A stretch of 64,000 nt of DNA from Megalonaias nervosa (GCA_016617855.1 JAECUM010001809.1:1-64000); one strand, 5' to 3'; positions 49,318 through 57,596 are shown, numbered from the stretch's first letter. Notes: generated by a model not told the origin, from the sequence alone. Translations and numbers: made by a program.

Positions 49318-52300
49318 AGCACTGATATAAAAATAAGCATATAGGAAAGACAGCACACATGGAACAGCCAGTATTTCTGTAGTAAACTTAAGCACAAGGA
49401 AACATGTCAAAGACATAAAATTTGCTCATCTAAAGTATTACATAAAAGATCACAAATTTAAGAGACCTCATGAAGTGTGCTTCATAGTAGCCATATTTAA
49501 ATAAATCTGATTTCATTACAACAAAATTTACTGTATTCAAGGTACATTTCTAATTCAAAAATAAATGTTTACAATTATTATCAAAGTTTTACAGTATGTT
49601 ATGTAGTGCCTGCAACAGAACTAAGATTTATACAAAGAGAAACCTTGACTGATGGCTGGAACGTCTATGGGACCAAGGAAATCAGTTTGAGAGAAATATC
49701 AGTTGTCAGATCAGCACCATTATAATTGAGGATCAACAAAACATTGCGAGAAGTCATTTAGAAAAAAACTCCAGTTGGTTATGACTTTCCATTTTGGAAG
49801 AATAACCATAACAAAAGTTTCAAGATGGATGTTATGGTAGCCATACTGGGTGTATCAGATTCACATCATTTCCATTTAGGAGCAACAAGATATCATAAGA
49901 TGTCTTTTGGTGAAAAGCATAATAATGATATGGCAATCCATCGAGAACTTGTGCTAATACAATTTTCAAGATGGCCGGTTTTGTGGCCATATTGGCACCG
50001 ATTTTATTTGCAACCAACCAGACATAATGAGTCTTTCAGTGAAAACCCCATAATGATATGACCATTCAGTCAGAAGAAGTACACTTTCAAGATGCACATT
50101 CTTGCTGCCATATTGGTTGTCTGAGTAGCACCATTTTCATCTAAGACCAGTTGACATCATAAGATGTGTTTTTCTAAAGGTCCCATGTTGATATGACCAA
50201 CAATTCTGGGGAAATAGTTATACTGGATGTGCAAGCAGTACAATTTTCATTTAGAACCAATCAGACATCATAAGAAATATTCAGTTGAAAACCCCGTCAA
50301 TACGACTTGTCATTCATGTGTAGCAATAGCAAGATTTTCAAAATGACTACTGTGGTGACCATATTGGTTTCACAAGTTGCACCATTTTCATTTAGGAAAA
50401 TTCCATATCAATATGACTTCATTTCAGAGGAGTAGCAATAGAAAAATTTTCAAGATGCTTGCTCTTGTGGCCATACTGGACTTCAGATTGGCACCACTGT
50501 CATCTAAAACCGACAAGATATCATAAGAAGTGCTTTAGTGAAAACTCCACATTGATATGACCATCAATTCAGTAGGAGTAGCAAGAACAAGATTTTAAAT
50601 GTCTGCTGTGGTGGCCATATTAGACATCAGATCAGAATCCTTTTAATTTACGACCAACTAGACATCATATGAAGTCTTTCAGTAAAAACCCCATACTGAT
50701 ATGATCTTCCATTCATGACGAGAAGCAATATTTAGTTCTCTACAATTTTTACTTTGCATAAAGTTTAATTTTTAAAGAAAAATAAGTTCCCAGGTTTTCT
50801 TCACTTGTTATTCTGGCTATTTAAACTAAAACCTATATCTTAGGTATTGTTAAAAGAACTTTTAATTCCCTTTATTTTAGTGTATGATTGATGGGTGTAA
50901 TTTGGGCTGAACAGCTTGGACTTATTTCTGATGTGCATCTATAGAAGAACTGCTTGCTCCACTTGGTCATTTTCATTTCCTGGACTTCAAAGTTAATTGA
51001 AAAACAAAAAAAATCCCATACAAAACATGAACCAATAACTTTTTCTTACTTCATATTTGTAATTCATTCACTGCGCTTTCAGAAACAATAGTGCCTACTC
51101 TGGCAAAATTAATATTCCCTCATTTGATAACTGCTAAAGTTAGTGTACTTTAGCCTAGTTCAGAATGATTTTTCAAACACATAGGAACAGTCATTTTGGT
51201 CAGCTGTGTGCACAGAACATGCACAACTTCCACAAGCACAACATTTAAAGAAATTTCAGCGAAAGTACATGACTGTAGCACAGAGGTATGCTAACATGTT
51301 CTCCACAGTGCATTCTGCAAACAATTTACACCTGTCACCCTGTCAGAAATATGTAATATAGGTATAGTGCCACCATAACAAGATTGGATAAAGGTCAACA
51401 AAAGATAAACAGATTATGAGCATGGCCCCCACCCCCAGATATCTGTGTATCAAATTTGGTCCAGTTTAGTCAAACTATACTGGAAATGACTGCTTACAAG
51501 CTGATGTAGTCACTTAACACTAAGTATAACCCTGTGACCTTTGTTACGAGTCTATGCTCTTAAAATAGTAATAGAAAAGAGTGAAGACAACATGCTTTGT
51601 AAAATTTAACAAAATAATTTATTTCCCTAGAATACAAAGTGAAAAATGAGAAAAAAACCCTTACATTATTGCGAAATAAATCCCAAAATAATCCAAGAAT
51701 TAAAGACACAAGTCCTAGTAATAAAAAGTCCTGAATAAAACTCAATTCAAGTCCTGAAGAGATTTAAAATTGAAGGCGATGACGTGTCTGTTCAACAGTC
51801 TCTTGTTGACTCACAGAAATGTTATTCCAGGGTTGAATTCAGTATAAATTCCAATGAATGTCTTTATCGAAGAATTTTATCAGCGCAATTTTGTATTTCC
51901 TGAGAAAATAATCACTTGAATTCAACAATTTGAAGAAAATTCAGCTCAAACTGATCACAACATAATACAACTTGAAGTGCTAGATGTTAAAGCACAACTG
52001 GTAAAATCTTCACAGTCACAAGATAATAGAGTTCTCTGCTTGACCTCAAGGTCACAATTAGCATTTTCTAAAAACAACCAATACCTAATGGAAAATAACC
52101 TTCTGGAATGATTTGATGAGCCTTGTTTATTTACAACATAATAACCTATAAAATTCACTTTGGAATCTCCAAAACCCTGACCCTGATCAACATATTTACT
52201 CCTTCTTTGTTTATCTGAATAATAATTTGGTTAATAAGCTCATACATATAGAGAATAATGAAGCTAGTATTAGTTGTTTACATAAATGAAATAAAAAAAT

Positions 52301-55300
52301 TTTTAAAAAAATCAGGTCAAGCAGAAATGAACTCAATTTTGGACAAGGTCAAGTCCAGCAAACAATGTTACATTACAATAACATGTAATGAAATAAAAAA
52401 ACATTGAAACTATTTCTGGGATTTCCTGTTTACAATTTAAGTTCAATGGATAGATGGATGGACAGGACAAAACCAATAAATCTCCCTCCATTAGCAAGTA
52501 TGGGTACAGATCTAGGGGAGACATAACTGCAACTTCTTATATTTTGATCTGTTGGATATTCTGCAAAGGCAAATCTGGATCTAAATTGCTTACTAATGGG
52601 TGTGCATGTTACTTTCAAAAATATTTTACAAAGACTGTAAACCCAAATCCATTACAGGAATTCGGTGTCTTATCTTCATAGGACTCTATATATAAAGTTT
52701 TGTCAGAAAAGTTTTAAAATGTGGCAATAATTCAAAACCGTTAAATATGTTAATAAAAGCAGTGGGATAGACCATGTTGACCCTTAGTACACATGGTCTA
52801 TGCATGAGTAAACAGCTGATACTATTACAATATTATCATGTTTAATTGATGAATGTCATACAAAAATAATAACAAATAATTAATATATTGTATAAGGATA
52901 ACTTTTAACTTTCATCAGTTCTAATTTGTAAAATTTATACAGCCAATAGTATGATACAAGTACCCAGCTCTAACGAAATTTGTAATGATGGTGAGATTTC
53001 TAATGCATAATTTTCTTGGAAATTTATATTTTCTGTCCAGGAAACATTGCACTTAGTGTTGCTATTACTAGTGCAATGATATGCCACCTGGAAATCTTGT
53101 GGAATACTGTGTGGATTGATGAACCAACCACTCTGATCGATAAGTGCAGGAGTTTTCATTTTGCAACTGCATTATTATGTTTCACTCAACTAGGGCAGAT
53201 TGGGGATGTTGGACAAAGTTTTAAGAAAGCAGGTTTGACATAACATACTTCTGGTTGTTGCCAGCTTTGCAGTAGCTCTTGGGAGAATTTGGGTTTTTGT
53301 AGCCAGTGATGTGTATAGCCTGTGTGTATCAGGAACACAGTTTTTTGTTTGTTTCTAGTCAACTTTGGTAAGTTTGTTTTCACTGCCATCATTTTTTCAT
53401 TAAGGTACTCGGCTTTCTTGTCCCAACTGATGCTGGTAAAATCCATTGCTCATCTGGCATAGGTTCATTCAAATGCACTTCATGGGCAAGGTAGAATGTA
53501 TTATTAGGTCACAAAAATCACTGAGAAATTTTTTCTGATAACATCTGTAAATACAGGACACCTATTTGTAATTGTGGGGTTAGTGTACATCATTGACTTT
53601 TCATTCCTTGATTTTATGTCCATCCCTATCCATGTCCTCATTTGTCCCTCATTAAGCTCAAAATATTCTGAATTTAATTCACAATCTTAAAGAAATTTCA
53701 CCGCAATTGATGTTTCTGTGTTCGTCACACCCTCCCTGTGCCCCAAAGGGCAACATTTTTAAGCCATTAAAGTACCTAATAAAGTTGATGGTGTGTTAGG
53801 GCAACAGCGAGGATTCAAACAGTTTCTTCAGGTGATGAGCTCTGGTGGCTTTAGCAATTGGGGGTTATATGATACTCTTTCATTTATGAACTCTGGCAAA
53901 TATCTTGACTTTGTATGCACCTGTGTCTGTCTCTCTCAGCATGTTCTGCATGGTGTGTAATGAAAGTTGGAGAGGCATTAACATACTTTATAAGGGAAGT
54001 TCTTTTGCTATATATCTGTTGTTGTTGTTTGATTTTCAAACAACTCCATCAGGCACAACAGAAGACATGGGTTTTTATCCTCATGAAAAGCAGTTCCTAG
54101 GGCGTGGACACCATGACTGAAATAACTGGTCTGAGACAACCAGACTGAGATAAGAGAAGAAAGGTTAGCAAATCAGCTAGATTTCTCTGTCATATGGGTG
54201 AAAAATATACGGTGGGTATCACAATATCACTAATAATATGTACTTTAGATAATTATGTACGCACCTGTACAAGACAAGGCCAAGCTGGTCCATTCCCCTA
54301 TTATATCAGACACATAAAAAATGAAAAACTGGTGATTTTCTTGAAACCAGGGGTATCTTACAATCATAGTGGATATAATTAATTTCAGTTGAACATACCA
54401 TTTTCCTCTCTGATTTGATCAACTGAAACAAATTAATCCTGGCTTTTTCCCCAGACGCTCCTGCCCAGTGAAGCCATGCCGTCTTCATTCTTGAATAAGA
54501 CTCTCCCATTTGTTGTGGAGCATAGAGTGTCACTGTGTGGCCTTTGTCATCATGGTACAGCTCCAGTAAAGTAGGCATCAACAGATTGGCTGCAATTATA
54601 ATTTATCATACTGAAACCTTATGAGACTTAAGGATTCTATCTCCTTATAAATGAATCTTATGGCAAAGAGACAATGAATCATCACCACCCCACCCCAAGG
54701 GTTCCCAGACCTGCCAACTCTAAGAAGACCTTCATAGTAAGGACCTCAATATTTTTCTAACAGTTAGACCAATCTTCAATAATGCTGAATGAAACATCAT
54801 GTGCTACTATTATCAACATGGAAAACATGTATTTGAAAAGTTCAGAAGTGTGATCGGATGCAGCAAAGGCAACATTATGTACAACCAAAGGTACATAAAG
54901 TACACTGAGACCTAAGTGACCTCTAGTTCAATTTCGGAAACCACAGTTTCTAACCTCATGGAGGTCCATAGCTTCTTGCTACCTCTCATGACTGAATGTA
55001 ATCTATTTGTTTCTTTTTAATTTCAAGTGACAGCAGCAATCATCTTTCCAGCCATGAGCAGTACTCAAATCGACATGTGATGTTCTTTTTATTCCAAGTA
55101 TGGCCAAGTTTCTGAATGTTTCTTGATATATTTCTGTATACACTATTTGTTTGAAGTTTGCCAATTGTCCTTTTTGCCTTCAATTTGTTTTGGTTTGTTA
55201 GACAACTTATCAAGATAATACTATAATGCAAAAGTGAAAACTTGATCATGAAGGCATTTGCCTGAAAAGCATTAGCAGATTAAAGAATATGAGGTACTCC

Positions 55301-56768
55301 TATAAAGTTTGGTTTCCTGGACAACTCTACAGAATCTAACATAGAAACCAGGAACCAGTCCGAACCCAGTACAACCTATATCCAGAGCTGACAACAAGGA
55401 TCGTATTTCGATATTTGTTGCATTATTAAAATAAACCTGTTAGTCACAGGTCATTTCAGTATGATTTTAAGTCATAAGGATTGGCAGGTCTGGGATCCAT
55501 GTAACAAAATCTGTACTATGATGTATTCTTAATTCTTTACAATGACATGATGTGAATCTTAAACACTGACAATGCTGCCTTTGCTGCCAGAAAAAAGATA
55601 TTTCTAGGTCTTGCAATCTTATAACAAATGTGAGGCAAAAATTACATTCCGTGAATATTTTTAACACATGAACAATCAAAACACTTTCCAAAAACAGCAT
55701 TCTAAATGGTAAATCCTACGTGTGTAAGGTCACCTGCTCAAAAAGATTTCATATTTATAAATACACATTTCCACAGGTACCATTTATACATAAATCAATT
55801 AACTCTGACCTGCATAAAGAAATTACTTGCACCTCCAAAAGACCATTTCAAAATTTTGTGGTCACTATATGTGTGTTAATGTATATCATTAACTACACAA
55901 CATCAAAGCAGATGCATCAAATATTGAAAGACTAAAGGAAAATGAACTGCTTTATATAAACCAGTTTTAATAAATGCAAAATGTGCTTTTTTAGTACTTC
56001 TGTAAAATGTAATTTCTTAATCTGTTTTCTGCAATCATTGCAAAGGAAGTCATCACATTTCTAAGCTCTTGACCTCTGAAAGCAACAACTGTCCATACAG
56101 GTGATGTTTAGTTCAAATGACACAATAAGAGTTGGTTGAAAATGACACAAAGTTTTTATAGCTGTCAGAAAGTTTGGATTTTTTTGGACATAATTTGATT
56201 CTTTACGAAAAAAGACAAGTCTTGGCAGCATTTTAGAGTATCTTGACAAAATCTGAGTTTACCTAACAAATCATATCTTACCATAGTGAAAAACAGTGTA
56301 CAAATCTGACAGCTATAGAAATTTAGTTTTGTGAATGTCCATAATCTGATTTCATCTTCATTGTTTGCTATATGGTTTTATCATTGTTCTGTGTGACTCT
56401 TTTGCTACAGTTACAAAATGAACCTTAAGACAATAGCAAATTGATAAAGTATTGTAGACAAAACCTGATGCAGTATTGCAACTGCATCTATCATGCTGAC
56501 TTTGTTGCCAAACTATTAACCTGAATGTATCAAATTTGGCAACATCTTCAAAACTATTCAGTGGACTCAAATAACACGGTGGTATATATTTCTATTCACT
56601 TAGCTTATTCATTCAAGGCACATAAGAAATTACAGGTTCATTCTCCTTTAACCAGAGCTTACAAAATTATACATTATAATGTGATACTCACATGGTAATT
56701 TACTGCCATCTTCCAAGAGAGTCTGCCATGGTTCTGTAAGTCCTGGGATATGGTTTATTGACAGCACT
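20717..56768 (-). CDS. unrecognised multi-exon gene, 3' part (12 exons, about 533 codons)
   Basis: Twelve GT-AG exons join in one frame: 56768-56692, 54589-54399, 49217-49107, 45711-45507, 44923-44886, 43194-43076, 38916-38782, 35355-35161, 27352-27188, 22522-22407, 22060-22014 and 20920-20717. All eleven joins keep phase. I do not recognise the protein. It begins (partial) with LSINHIPGLTEPWQTLL. Next come a hydrophilic alternating-strand exon (LLELYHDDKGHTVTLYAP), a charged helical segment (AVDKAIEEMAGKTQKEKAEM), a basic patch (RRIRKKKKSIKRKK), and a long series of short hydrophobic strands (IQIMADELLLIHSKTGVSFL). The last part could be a beta-propeller; that is inference only. No signal peptide or membrane segment is seen. 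The 5' end lies right of 56768, unlocated or outside the window. Confidence 0.75.
21096..21887 (-). mobile_element. 0.79 kb hAT derivative, copy 1
   Basis: Ends are AGACCTGTCAATCCT (left) and the inverse of AGGGTTGGCAGGTCT (right), flanked by GCATAAGC and GCATAACG (6 of 8 identical). On the - strand an open frame (21768-21352) retains a damaged BED-like finger, SRGGRYDCHRHMKWKKNFQ. It is therefore an internally deleted relative of an autonomous hAT rather than an unrelated MITE. Copy 2 is at 54707-55491. It sits between exons at 20920 and 22014. Confidence 0.8.
21927..21985. repeat. (TA)n microsatellite
   Basis: About 59 bases of alternating A and T, 29 bp downstream (on the - strand) of the exon ending at 22014. 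Confidence 0.95.
22014..22060 (-). CDS. unknown gene, 47-nt microexon
   Basis: The acceptor CCGACAG precedes GTCCACAC and the donor is GTATTTTAA. It encodes PHKFDDTLFLNLGES and bridges the phase-1 end of 22407-22522 to the phase-0 start of 20717-20920; without it the frame is closed. The donor is weak. Confidence 0.55.
22407..22522 (-). CDS. unknown gene, exon
   Basis: The acceptor is TTGTTTCAG and the donor GTAAATG. It encodes FDCCESMCGLPTCQ and LIISLPMPGVPVEVCFINRS; starts in phase 2 and ends in phase 1. Confidence 0.7.
22740..23400. repeat. diverged tandem repeat, about 140-150 bp unit
   Basis: Four to five old units. Each has a GTGGTAA(T/A)AAGTT block, a CAATCAGAT or CAGTCAGAT block and a TATGCA(G/T)GGAT block. 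It lies in the intron between exons ending at 22522 and 27188. Confidence 0.6.
23401..24080. other. intron sequence, nothing recognised
   Basis: No open frame of note, no clear repeat. The right end runs into the foldback element. Confidence 0.4.
24081..24362. mobile_element. foldback element family F, short unit, copy 1
   Basis: Begins GTTTCTTC, then AATCATAATACCTTAG; ends with the inverse, TATTATGATTGGGTAAATAT then GAAGAAAC. Homologous to 46174-46445. The internal part (TCTGCCCAC, GATCTCCCCTTGATGCC, GGCGCCAAATC) recurs inverted at about 26780-26860, at the far end of the adjacent long unit. Confidence 0.75.
24701..24938 (-). mobile_element. tRNA-derived SINE with 13-bp target duplication
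   Basis: Same family as 10650-10896 (AACACCATTTTTCAGCACAA, then GGTGGAGGAAGAACCCTGG, tRNA-like part at the right). The perfect duplication CCTTTTAGGATGA lies at 24688-24700 and 24939-24951. Foldback copy 2 has a single CCTTTTAGGATC at about 46764, which is the uninterrupted site. Confidence 0.92.
25016..26662 (-). mobile_element. pogo/Tc1-mariner-like DNA transposon, decayed
   Basis: The left end CCGTATTTACTATATATG and the inverse of the right end CCATATTTACCGTATATA are followed inward by TTGGGACACCATAAA and TTGGGACACAATAAA. TA dinucleotides lie immediately outside (25014-25015 and 26663-26664). On the - strand, 25608-25240 carries transposase pieces: INMDEILVYFDCIPG (first aspartate of a DDE domain, normally NMDETPV..D), GVKSVRIRLV, then HAPKEWIICVQEKG and DEMVLQWIKEF. 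Stops and frameshifts disable it. Confidence 0.85.
27188..27352 (-). CDS. unknown gene, exon
   Basis: The acceptor is GCTATTTCAG and the donor GTAATG. It encodes SLTLTEDSKVILGNFEVFSI and HVGLGLNHHLIVMEMISYPV; both ends are in phase 2. The Kolobok element starts 96 bp upstream on the gene strand. Confidence 0.78.
27631..27638. promoter_or_regulatory. CRE-like octamer TGACGTCA near the left TIR
   Basis: Perfect palindromic CREB/ATF site 110 bp upstream of the THAP gene start codon and about 180 bp from the left end. The same octamer stands at 33485-33492 near the other end. Confidence 0.6.
29621..29677. repeat. (TA)n microsatellite
   Basis: About 56 bases of TA repeat at the point where the catalytic core of the THAP transposase is missing. 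Confidence 0.95.
30656..30917. mobile_element. 262-bp hAT-type MITE nested in the Kolobok element
   Basis: The left end CAGTGCTGGATTAAGGCC and the inverse of the right end CAGGGCCGGATTACCTG are inverted repeats. The 8-bp flanks CAAGTAAT (30648-30655) and CAAGTGAT (30918-30925) match at 7 of 8. Ends of the type CAGGGCCGGATTA are typical of hAT MITEs. There is no coding capacity. Confidence 0.88.
31223..32177. other. spacer between the two convergent transposon genes
   Basis: Non-coding. Contains AATAAATAAAG near 31447 (possible polyadenylation signal for the + gene) and a short (TA)n at 31803-31819. Confidence 0.5.
32178..33402 (-). pseudogene. P2X7 C-terminal (ballast)-type domain gene carried by the Kolobok element
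   Basis: Exon 1 (33402-33223) starts MENCENDFPDF; after a 28-nt frame-breaking segment it continues FEALFSTNNKEG, DDTASGSLNDEDYLPSEEGR and LENTQW. The donor is GTTTGTA. Exon 2 (32397-32178, acceptor CCTTACAG) encodes CDCGYCQMM, a stop, CCEEVEVIDKKKGDLICITL and HENFIADCLNRHMLEVSLYE. W.CxCGxC, ECxCCxE, CIT.H..F and CLNxxxLE are hallmarks of the zinc-binding intracellular domain of the P2X7 receptor (P2RX7_C). Here it stands alone without channel segments. The TGA at 32351-32349, between EC and CC, and the 28-nt segment mean this copy is probably dead. Confidence 0.8.
33485..33492. promoter_or_regulatory. CRE-like octamer TGACGTCA near the right TIR
   Basis: Perfect palindrome about 83 bp upstream of the P2X7-C-type gene start and about 176 bp from the right end, mirroring 27631-27638. 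CACGTG, an E-box, follows at about 33501. Confidence 0.6.
33673..34183. other. intron sequence, nothing recognised
   Basis: Short AT-rich sequence right of the Kolobok element, with no clear feature. Confidence 0.4.
34184..34411 (-). other. orphan open frame, 75 codons, unrecognised
   Basis: Encodes VISVTMAAVSNVDDIFKSEN and LLELKENISNCGSKFQNVIH. The + strand is open over nearly the same interval. It cannot be an exon of the - strand gene in the phases required by its neighbours. It may be a fragment of another element. Confidence 0.25.
34412..35160. other. intron sequence, possible decayed transposon end
   Basis: GGTTGACTTATAAGCAAGTA at about 34866 resembles the terminal region of pogo/Tigger-like elements, but no matching partner end was found. 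The rest is unassigned. Confidence 0.3.
35161..35355 (-). CDS. unknown gene, exon
   Basis: The acceptor is CTTTGCAG and the donor GTTAGATA. It encodes IFCKCSGSNDPVEKWPFLDY and IIS IQIMADELLLIHSKTG in short strand-like blocks, then VSFLDPQSLELVL. Starts and ends in phase 2. Confidence 0.8.
35650..35910. repeat. tandem repeat, about 85-bp unit, three copies
   Basis: Units share GACCATCTGTCATTTT, TTCTTCA(G/T)CAATAACTGA and ATTATGTGA-type blocks. Confidence 0.65.
36590..37050. repeat. tandem repeat G, array 1 (about 130-bp unit, three units)
   Basis: Units contain AGACATCATA, AAGTCTTTTAG, TTGATATGAC, CAGGAGGAATAGCAA and GGCTGCCATGGTGGC. The same unit forms the array at 49640-50730, about 13 kb away in the same gene. 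Confidence 0.75.
37630..37960. other. unassigned intron segment with a - strand open frame
   Basis: A 63-codon frame (37934-37743; LHIKDKLFIQPALSPESFPG) has no splice sites in the phase required here. It reads more like a fragment of a dispersed repeat. Confidence 0.25.
38240..38660. repeat. tandem repeat, about 60-bp unit, six copies
   Basis: CTCTCACCAT recurs at 38307, 38368, 38426 and 38486 with degenerate copies after. Each is followed by a CCCTGAAAATTTAAATCTC-like block. It lies just downstream of exon 38782-38916. Confidence 0.8.
38782..38916 (-). CDS. unknown gene, exon
   Basis: The acceptor is TATTTGTAG and the donor GTATAG. It encodes DELGLFSTEGEKLHVICNTS, NIIHHEKQMCVVGYA and VYAVGKALD. 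Phases 2 and 2. Confidence 0.8.
39866..39910. repeat. terminal-motif copy GGGCTGTTCCAGTAAAA
   Basis: Fourth copy of the end sequence of repeat E. The following bases do not align clearly with the other copies beyond about 30 bp. Confidence 0.45.
40020..40440. repeat. tandem repeat, about 155-bp unit, three copies
   Basis: ACCAAATATGAT recurs at about 40066, 40217 and 40378. Each copy is preceded by CCT(C)CTGAA-like sequence and followed by a TTTGACCC(C/T)(T/G)ACCCCA block. Confidence 0.65.
40780..42940 (+). mobile_element. degenerate non-LTR retrotransposon (reverse transcriptase to 3' UTR)
   Basis: A fragmentary reverse transcriptase is readable in order. SISSGIVPDELTLACIRPLY and NNYKPISILLMVSKILEKS come first (40880-41050), then LGFIRLYSTDTCLIH (about 41165) and a SCGVP..SIL-like segment (about 41345). 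A LLYADNIS remnant of the YADD active site (about 41725) and a GKVNARLKFL-like segment (about 42085) follow. The tail at 42700-42940 resembles LINE 3' UTR. A 60-bp internal duplication lies at 41010-41140, and a foreign block of about 0.3 kb (about 41415-41690) interrupts it. Confidence 0.75.
43018..43085. repeat. 35-bp tandem duplication that copies a splice donor
   Basis: CCCTTTATTATTAAGCCTGC then CCTTACCTTTTACA occurs twice with a 35-bp offset. The copy at 43076 is the donor of the exon 43076-43194. The other copy places an identical GGTAAGGG donor 35 bp further into the intron. Confidence 0.85.
43076..43194 (-). CDS. unknown gene, exon
   Basis: The acceptor is ATTCCCAG and the donor GTAAGGG. 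It encodes VIKCTDKLSFLRPEFLRETN and ASVADCQYASSANIIVLCK. Starts in phase 0 and ends in phase 2. Confidence 0.82.
43530..44165. repeat. minisatellite, about 51-bp unit, 12-13 copies
   Basis: Unit built from GGGACAACAGATCAGCATTG, TCTGCATAAAG and CTGAAAGGCCTTGATGCTA. Units are 47-52 bp and still similar, so the array is fairly young. Intronic. Confidence 0.92.
44886..44923 (-). CDS. unknown gene, 38-nt microexon
   Basis: The acceptor TAGCACAG precedes AGAATTTC and the donor is GTATTGC. It encodes NFNDVDDFNSFK after a shared lysine codon. It supplies the phase 1 to phase 0 link between 45507-45711 and 43076-43194; joining those directly would hit a stop. Confidence 0.65.
45104..45255 (+). mobile_element. 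5'-truncated tRNA-derived SINE
   Basis: GCCAGTAGCTTCTCGTGGGT, then GGGTTCTTCCTCCACCAG and TGTGCTGAAAAATGGCATTA match the body and tail of the SINE at 10650-10896 in opposite orientation. The tRNA-like head is absent. Confidence 0.85.
45507..45711 (-). CDS. unknown gene, exon with basic patch
   Basis: The acceptor is TTTTTGCAG and the donor GTATTTTT. It encodes NIERAIQYLAASEAEDS, the lysine/arginine-rich RRIRKKKKSIKRKK, then YFYLVDTQFTVALHNTKLVG. The patch could be a nuclear localisation or nucleic-acid-binding segment (inference). Phase 0 to phase 1. Confidence 0.82.
46174..46445. mobile_element. foldback element family F, short unit, copy 2
   Basis: Direct-orientation homologue of 24081-24362, with GTTTCTTC and GAAGAAAC ends and shared TATCTGCCCACCT, GGGGTGATCTCCC and GGCACCAAATC blocks. 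Confidence 0.7.
46465..48756. mobile_element. foldback element family F, long unit, copy 2
   Basis: Homologue of 24383-26958. The left arm is 46465-46620. The right arm is split: GATTTGGTGCCAATCCTGAT then AAGGGGAGATCACTCTAACT at 47970-48020, then CTTAAGGTATTATGATTGGG at 48717. About 0.65 kb is inserted in the arm. The central part (46900-47900) has only short frames with no recognisable motif. Confidence 0.65.
49107..49217 (-). CDS. unknown gene, helical exon
   Basis: The acceptor is TTGAATCAG and the donor GTAAGAAT; exactly 37 codons, phase 0 at both ends. It encodes AVDKAIEEMAGKTQKEKAEM and KQICQLCYDHNYVCNIN, a charged amphipathic helix ending in a cysteine-rich stretch. Confidence 0.85.
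49243..49312. repeat. (TA)n microsatellite
   Basis: About 70 bases of TA repeat just upstream (on the gene strand) of the acceptor of exon 49107-49217. Confidence 0.95.
49640..50730. repeat. tandem repeat G, array 2 (about 130-bp unit, eight units)
   Basis: Degenerate units of 110-150 bp with GCACCATTTTCATTTAG, AGACATCATAAG, GTGAAAACCCCAT, TGATATGACCAT and GTGGCCATATTGG blocks. Same family as 36590-37050. Confidence 0.85.
51550..51990. repeat. dispersed repeat family D, copy 2
   Basis: Homologue of 10190-10640 without the SINE; shares AACAAAATAATTTATTTCCC and neighbouring blocks in the same order and orientation. Confidence 0.65.
51991..54398. other. intron sequence, unassigned
   Basis: Several 60-85 codon frames on both strands (for example 53186-53446 on the -) show no family motif and do not fit the exon phases of the surrounding gene. 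Composition suggests old, unrecognisable elements. Confidence 0.4.
54399..54589 (-). CDS. unknown gene, exon
   Basis: The acceptor is AATTGCAG and the donor GTATGTTC. It encodes NLLMPTLLELYHDDKGHTVT, LYAPQQMGESYSRMKTAWLH and WAGASGEKARINLFQLIKSE. Starts in phase 1 and ends in phase 0. Confidence 0.82.
54707..55491 (-). mobile_element. 0.79 kb hAT derivative, copy 2
   Basis: Ends are AGACCTGCCAACTCT and the inverse of AGGATTGGCAGGTCT, flanked by GGGTTCCC and GGGATCCA (6 of 8). Aligns along its length with 21096-21887, including the region of the damaged BED finger, here further decayed. Confidence 0.8.
55500..56691. other. intron sequence, nothing recognised
   Basis: No coding or repeat structure identified between the hAT derivative and the exon at 56692. 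Confidence 0.4.
56692..56768 (-). CDS. unknown gene, most upstream exon found
   Basis: The acceptor is TTTTTTACAG and the donor GTGAGTA. It encodes VLSINHIPGLTEPWQTLLED then GSKLP, from phase 2 to phase 1. Upstream exons were not located. Confidence 0.72.
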
Positions 56769-57596
56769 CTGTAAAAAAGGGTTCACATAATGACAATTAG
56801 TAATCAGAGTAATCTAAAACTGTCAAACTCACTACAGATTGTTCAGTCAGGACTTAAACAAAGGAGTTTTGCTTAAACAAAAGTGAGCGTATCTGACAAT
56901 AAAGGGTCATACAAAATGCTAGAAATCAACTCATGCAAGAGTTCAAAACTAAAAAGCTGCACACAGTATTTACTGACATCCAATGATTCCTGGAAATGTT
57001 TGGGTTCAAAAACCAAAGTTTAAAGAAACTGACAATTAGTGTCCAACACACCACTAAATGATGGCATTCAATCTCAAGGAAAGTAGATGACTGAAAATGA
57101 AACTCATCCATGATCTCATTAATACAAACTTGCATGCCTACCTAATTTGTTTTAAATTTTAATGATACATGTGGATGTAATACTAAGGAAACCAAACAAT
57201 TTAGAATAGGAAATCAGGGGCCATAACTACTCTATATGAAAACAACAACACTGATAACACAGCTCAAATGAAACCAACACAAAATGAAACTGAATGCTAA
57301 CTTTTTTAAAATATCCAACAATCATTAGTAAAGTTATGCAGAAACAATAATGCACTAAAAGTCCCCATCTTAATGATATAGTTTTAGTAATAGGTTATTC
57401 CTACTTATTTTTATATTCTGTAAAAATAAGAAACTGGTTCTTTCATGTTGACCACTTTAAATTTTTAAAGAAAGGCCCAATTTTAGCACAAAAATGGCTA
57501 TTTTATATCCAAACGTGATGTCCTGAGCACATGCCTATGATGTCATATAAAAAAATAAGTTTTAAATATCAATTGCAATTTGAAGTTTTTCAAATG

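Noticed and set aside
49065..49416. Open frames encoding long IYIYIY runs on both strands
   Set aside because: They are translations of the (TA)n microsatellite at 49243-49312. Only the AVDKAIEE... part of the - strand frame is a real exon.
51991..53830. Retroelement coding region
   Set aside because: Weak resemblance of scattered frames to DIRS-like proteins, but no ordered set of motifs could be found.
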